Made by a program: the position numbers and the translations under genes. From assembly GCA_944392335.1 (NCBI GenBank), contig CALXWJ010000049.1, positions 1-39,645 on the forward strand: DNA of 39,645 bases, given 5' to 3'. This DNA comes from an uncultured Clostridia bacterium (lineage in GTDB: Bacteria > Bacillota > Clostridia > UBA1381). Positions 38,332-39,645 of this stretch are shown piece by piece. The notes under the pieces were generated by a model. That model did not search any database. It saw nothing but the letters and a program-made list of their open reading frames with translations, and was not told the origin of the DNA. Each line of letters starts with the position of its first letter. The first letter of the stretch is position 1.

Positions 38332-38457
38332 CGGGCAATTCGTGAATTGCCAATACGATGTTATTTATTATCATTGCACAACGGTCGTTTTTTTATGTTT
38401 ACGGTGATGTTTTCATTGTTTTGATTGTGATGACGCCTTCGCCCGCACGATATTTAT
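38332..38457. repeat. Composite REP element, copy 3, right end lost
   Basis: It starts with the same AATT-type REP and spacer as copy 2, identical for about 65 nt, but the inverted GATT-type REP at the far end is missing or decayed (CGCCTTCGCCCGCACG only). It follows copy 2 directly. Confidence 0.7.
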
Positions 38458-38464
38458 TATCCAT

Positions 38465-38488
38465 TAAAAAACCGCCGTTTTAGGCGGA
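38465..38488 (-). terminator. Terminator of the EamA transporter gene
   Basis: On the minus strand CCGCC pairs with GGCGG across a 6-nt loop and is followed by TTTTTT. Confidence 0.8.
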
Positions 38489-38508
38489 ATTACATTTTTC
38501 CTATTTAT

Positions 38509-39369
38509 TCAATCACCCTTTTTCATTTCAATGACCGCTATCCCCGAAAATATCATAACACACCCTATCAAACCCATAATTGTTATCTTTTCATTTAAAA
38601 ACACGGCTCCCGCCACGATCGAGGTAATTGGCTCAAAGGTGGATATGACCGCCGCGGACGCGGCTCCCTCCTTTTTGATCCCAAGCTGAAAAAGCGGTAT
38701 CGCCACGATTGTACTCAAAAGCGATACGACCGCCGACAGCACCCATCCCTGCGGTGTGATAGTAAGATCAAGGGAATCTGTAAAAAGCGAAAATATCAAA
38801 ACAGCTATCCCGGTAAAAACCGAAACATAAAAGGTGAGCTTCAGATAGTTCATCTTATCTATATTTGATTTATCCATATACAGGACGAAAAAAGCATAAA
38901 ATATCCCCGACAAAAACGCCGCCGTGACCCCGTATGCGTTCAGTGAATCGGACGAGTCCATAAACATCAATATACCCAGACTCACAAGCGCAAGCGATAT
39001 TATCTTAGCTATCGTCAGGCGTTCTTTAAAGAAAATAAAACAAGCGGCAAATACTATTATAGGATAAATATAATGAATGACCATTGACATCCCCACCGAA
39101 ATGTGATCGTAGGAAATATATAAAGACAGCATCGCCGCCGCATTCCCGAAAACCGCTAATGCCAATATTTTGAAAAACTCCCGCATTGTGAGCTTTAACG
39201 GTATTTTTTTTATTAATATCATAATTGCAAGAACGGGCAGCGCCAAAAACGACCTTAACACTATAAGTGTTACCGCGTTACTCCCTCCCGCGTATACTCC
39301 CCTTGCAAACAATGGGATTATCCCGTATGCAAATGCAGAAACCAACAAATAAATCTTACCAATACTCAT
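38509..39369 (-). CDS. EamA-family (drug/metabolite transporter) permease
   Basis: A 286-residue membrane protein with ten predicted transmembrane helices in two EamA repeats (about 5-135 and 148-280). The first repeat ends IAKIISLALVSLGILMFM, and the second has FEPITSIVAGAVFLNEKIT, the typical EamA signature near the repeat end. Such permeases export amino acids, nucleobases or metabolites; the substrate is unknown. The sequence before the ATG has only a weak ribosome binding site (CGGGG). A small palindrome, CGAACCTGGTTCG, lies at 39387-39399 upstream. Confidence 0.9.
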   Translation of the reverse strand: MSIGKIYLLVSAFAYGIIPLFARGVYAGGSNAVTLIVLRSFLALPVLAIMILIKKIPLKLTMREFFKILALAVFGNAAAMLSLYISYDHISVGMSMVIHYIYPIIVFAACFIFFKERLTIAKIISLALVSLGILMFMDSSDSLNAYGVTAAFLSGIFYAFFVLYMDKSNIDKMNYLKLTFYVSVFTGIAVLIFSLFTDSLDLTITPQGWVLSAVVSLLSTIVAIPLFQLGIKKEGAASAAVISTFEPITSIVAGAVFLNEKITIMGLIGCVMIFSGIAVIEMKKGD

Positions 39370-39488
39370 AATAAACCCCGTTTCCGAACCTGGTTCGTTT
39401 TTTTGTCCTTGACCGTTTATTTAAAGTATTGCCAATATTTATTTTATTAATTCAATTTGTATTTAATAAGGGATTGTACAGTTGTTAT

Positions 39489-39577
39489 GTTACTTTCAGT
39501 GTTGAAAGTAACCAAAGACATTCAAGGGACGCTGTCCCCTGAAAACCCCTGCAAAAGGGGATCAGATTTCCCCTTTT
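39489..39577. repeat. Structured repeat with three hairpins
   Basis: Three hairpins lie in a row: GTTACTTTCA/TGAAAGTAAC (39489-39512), GGGAC/GTCCC (39526-39538) and AAAAGGGG/CCCCTTTT (39553-39577). The run has the look of an interspersed repeat or the end of a mobile element cut by the window. Nothing coding is seen between 39370 and 39645. Confidence 0.55.
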
Positions 39578-39645
39578 GAAACCCCTAAAGCTATGCATAA
39601 GTTCAAGTTATAAAATCAAAGATTTTAACTTTCACTTAACTGCTC

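Noticed and set aside
36855..38357. Regularly spaced palindromes as a CRISPR array
   Set aside because: Spacers are themselves repeated, spacing is uneven and orientation alternates; no cas gene is present. They are REP/BIME repeats.

Overview
The window looks like chromosomal DNA from an endospore-forming Clostridia-type Firmicute, probably an anaerobic gut lineage. The evidence is an alpha/beta-type small acid-soluble spore protein, a Gram-positive-type RpoB, a PyrK/PyrD type 1B dihydroorotate dehydrogenase, strong AGGAGG ribosome binding sites, near-consensus sigma-A promoters and moderate-to-low GC. I cannot name the genus. No tRNA, rRNA or CRISPR array was seen.

Layout. 1-740: an IS3-family insertion sequence cut by the window edge, with a -1 frameshift signal. 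826-7082 (minus): a carbohydrate cluster with a cupin protein, an IclR regulator, a UlaG-like MBL hydrolase, a clan GH-A glycosidase, a galactonate-dehydratase-like enolase-superfamily enzyme, a GH16 hydrolase without signal peptide, and an SDR dehydrogenase. Together they resemble an intracellular route that cuts imported oligosaccharides and oxidises/dehydrates a sugar acid; the substrate is not known. 7083-7485: repeats. 7484-15699 (minus): ung, rpoC and rpoB; rpoB has a ~99-residue acidic tail and no rplJL or rpsL neighbours. 16029-17816: DnaD-domain protein and HAD phosphatase. 18021-24866: a URO-D-family protein, then the pyrimidine operon pyrC-K-D-F-E-B-I with overlapping or abutting junctions. 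25030-29158: LysR regulator, two small membrane proteins (DUF2752, DUF4234), spore protein, XRE regulator, radical SAM protein. 29546-33206: a small orphan protein, an SLH/M15 cell-wall peptidase and an HtrA-type protease. 33443-36253: L-fucose isomerase divergent from an AraC regulator. 36295-38508: a REP-associated tyrosine transposase (RAYT) beside its own REP/BIME repeats, with a sugar nucleotidyltransferase among them. 38509-39369: an EamA transporter; then a structured repeat to the edge.

The most unusual content is the repeat layer. The RAYT gene sits beside two alternating REP types arranged as ~137-bp composite elements, and its own reading frame contains an in-frame REP copy. Three further foldback (MITE-like) elements lie at 7304-7485, 27361-27663 and 29811-30047, and two copies (plus a weak third) of another hairpin repeat occur. 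Regulatory DNA is also readable: a 33-bp palindrome upstream of the iclR promoter with a half-site before the MBL gene, and two palindromes between fucI and its AraC regulator.
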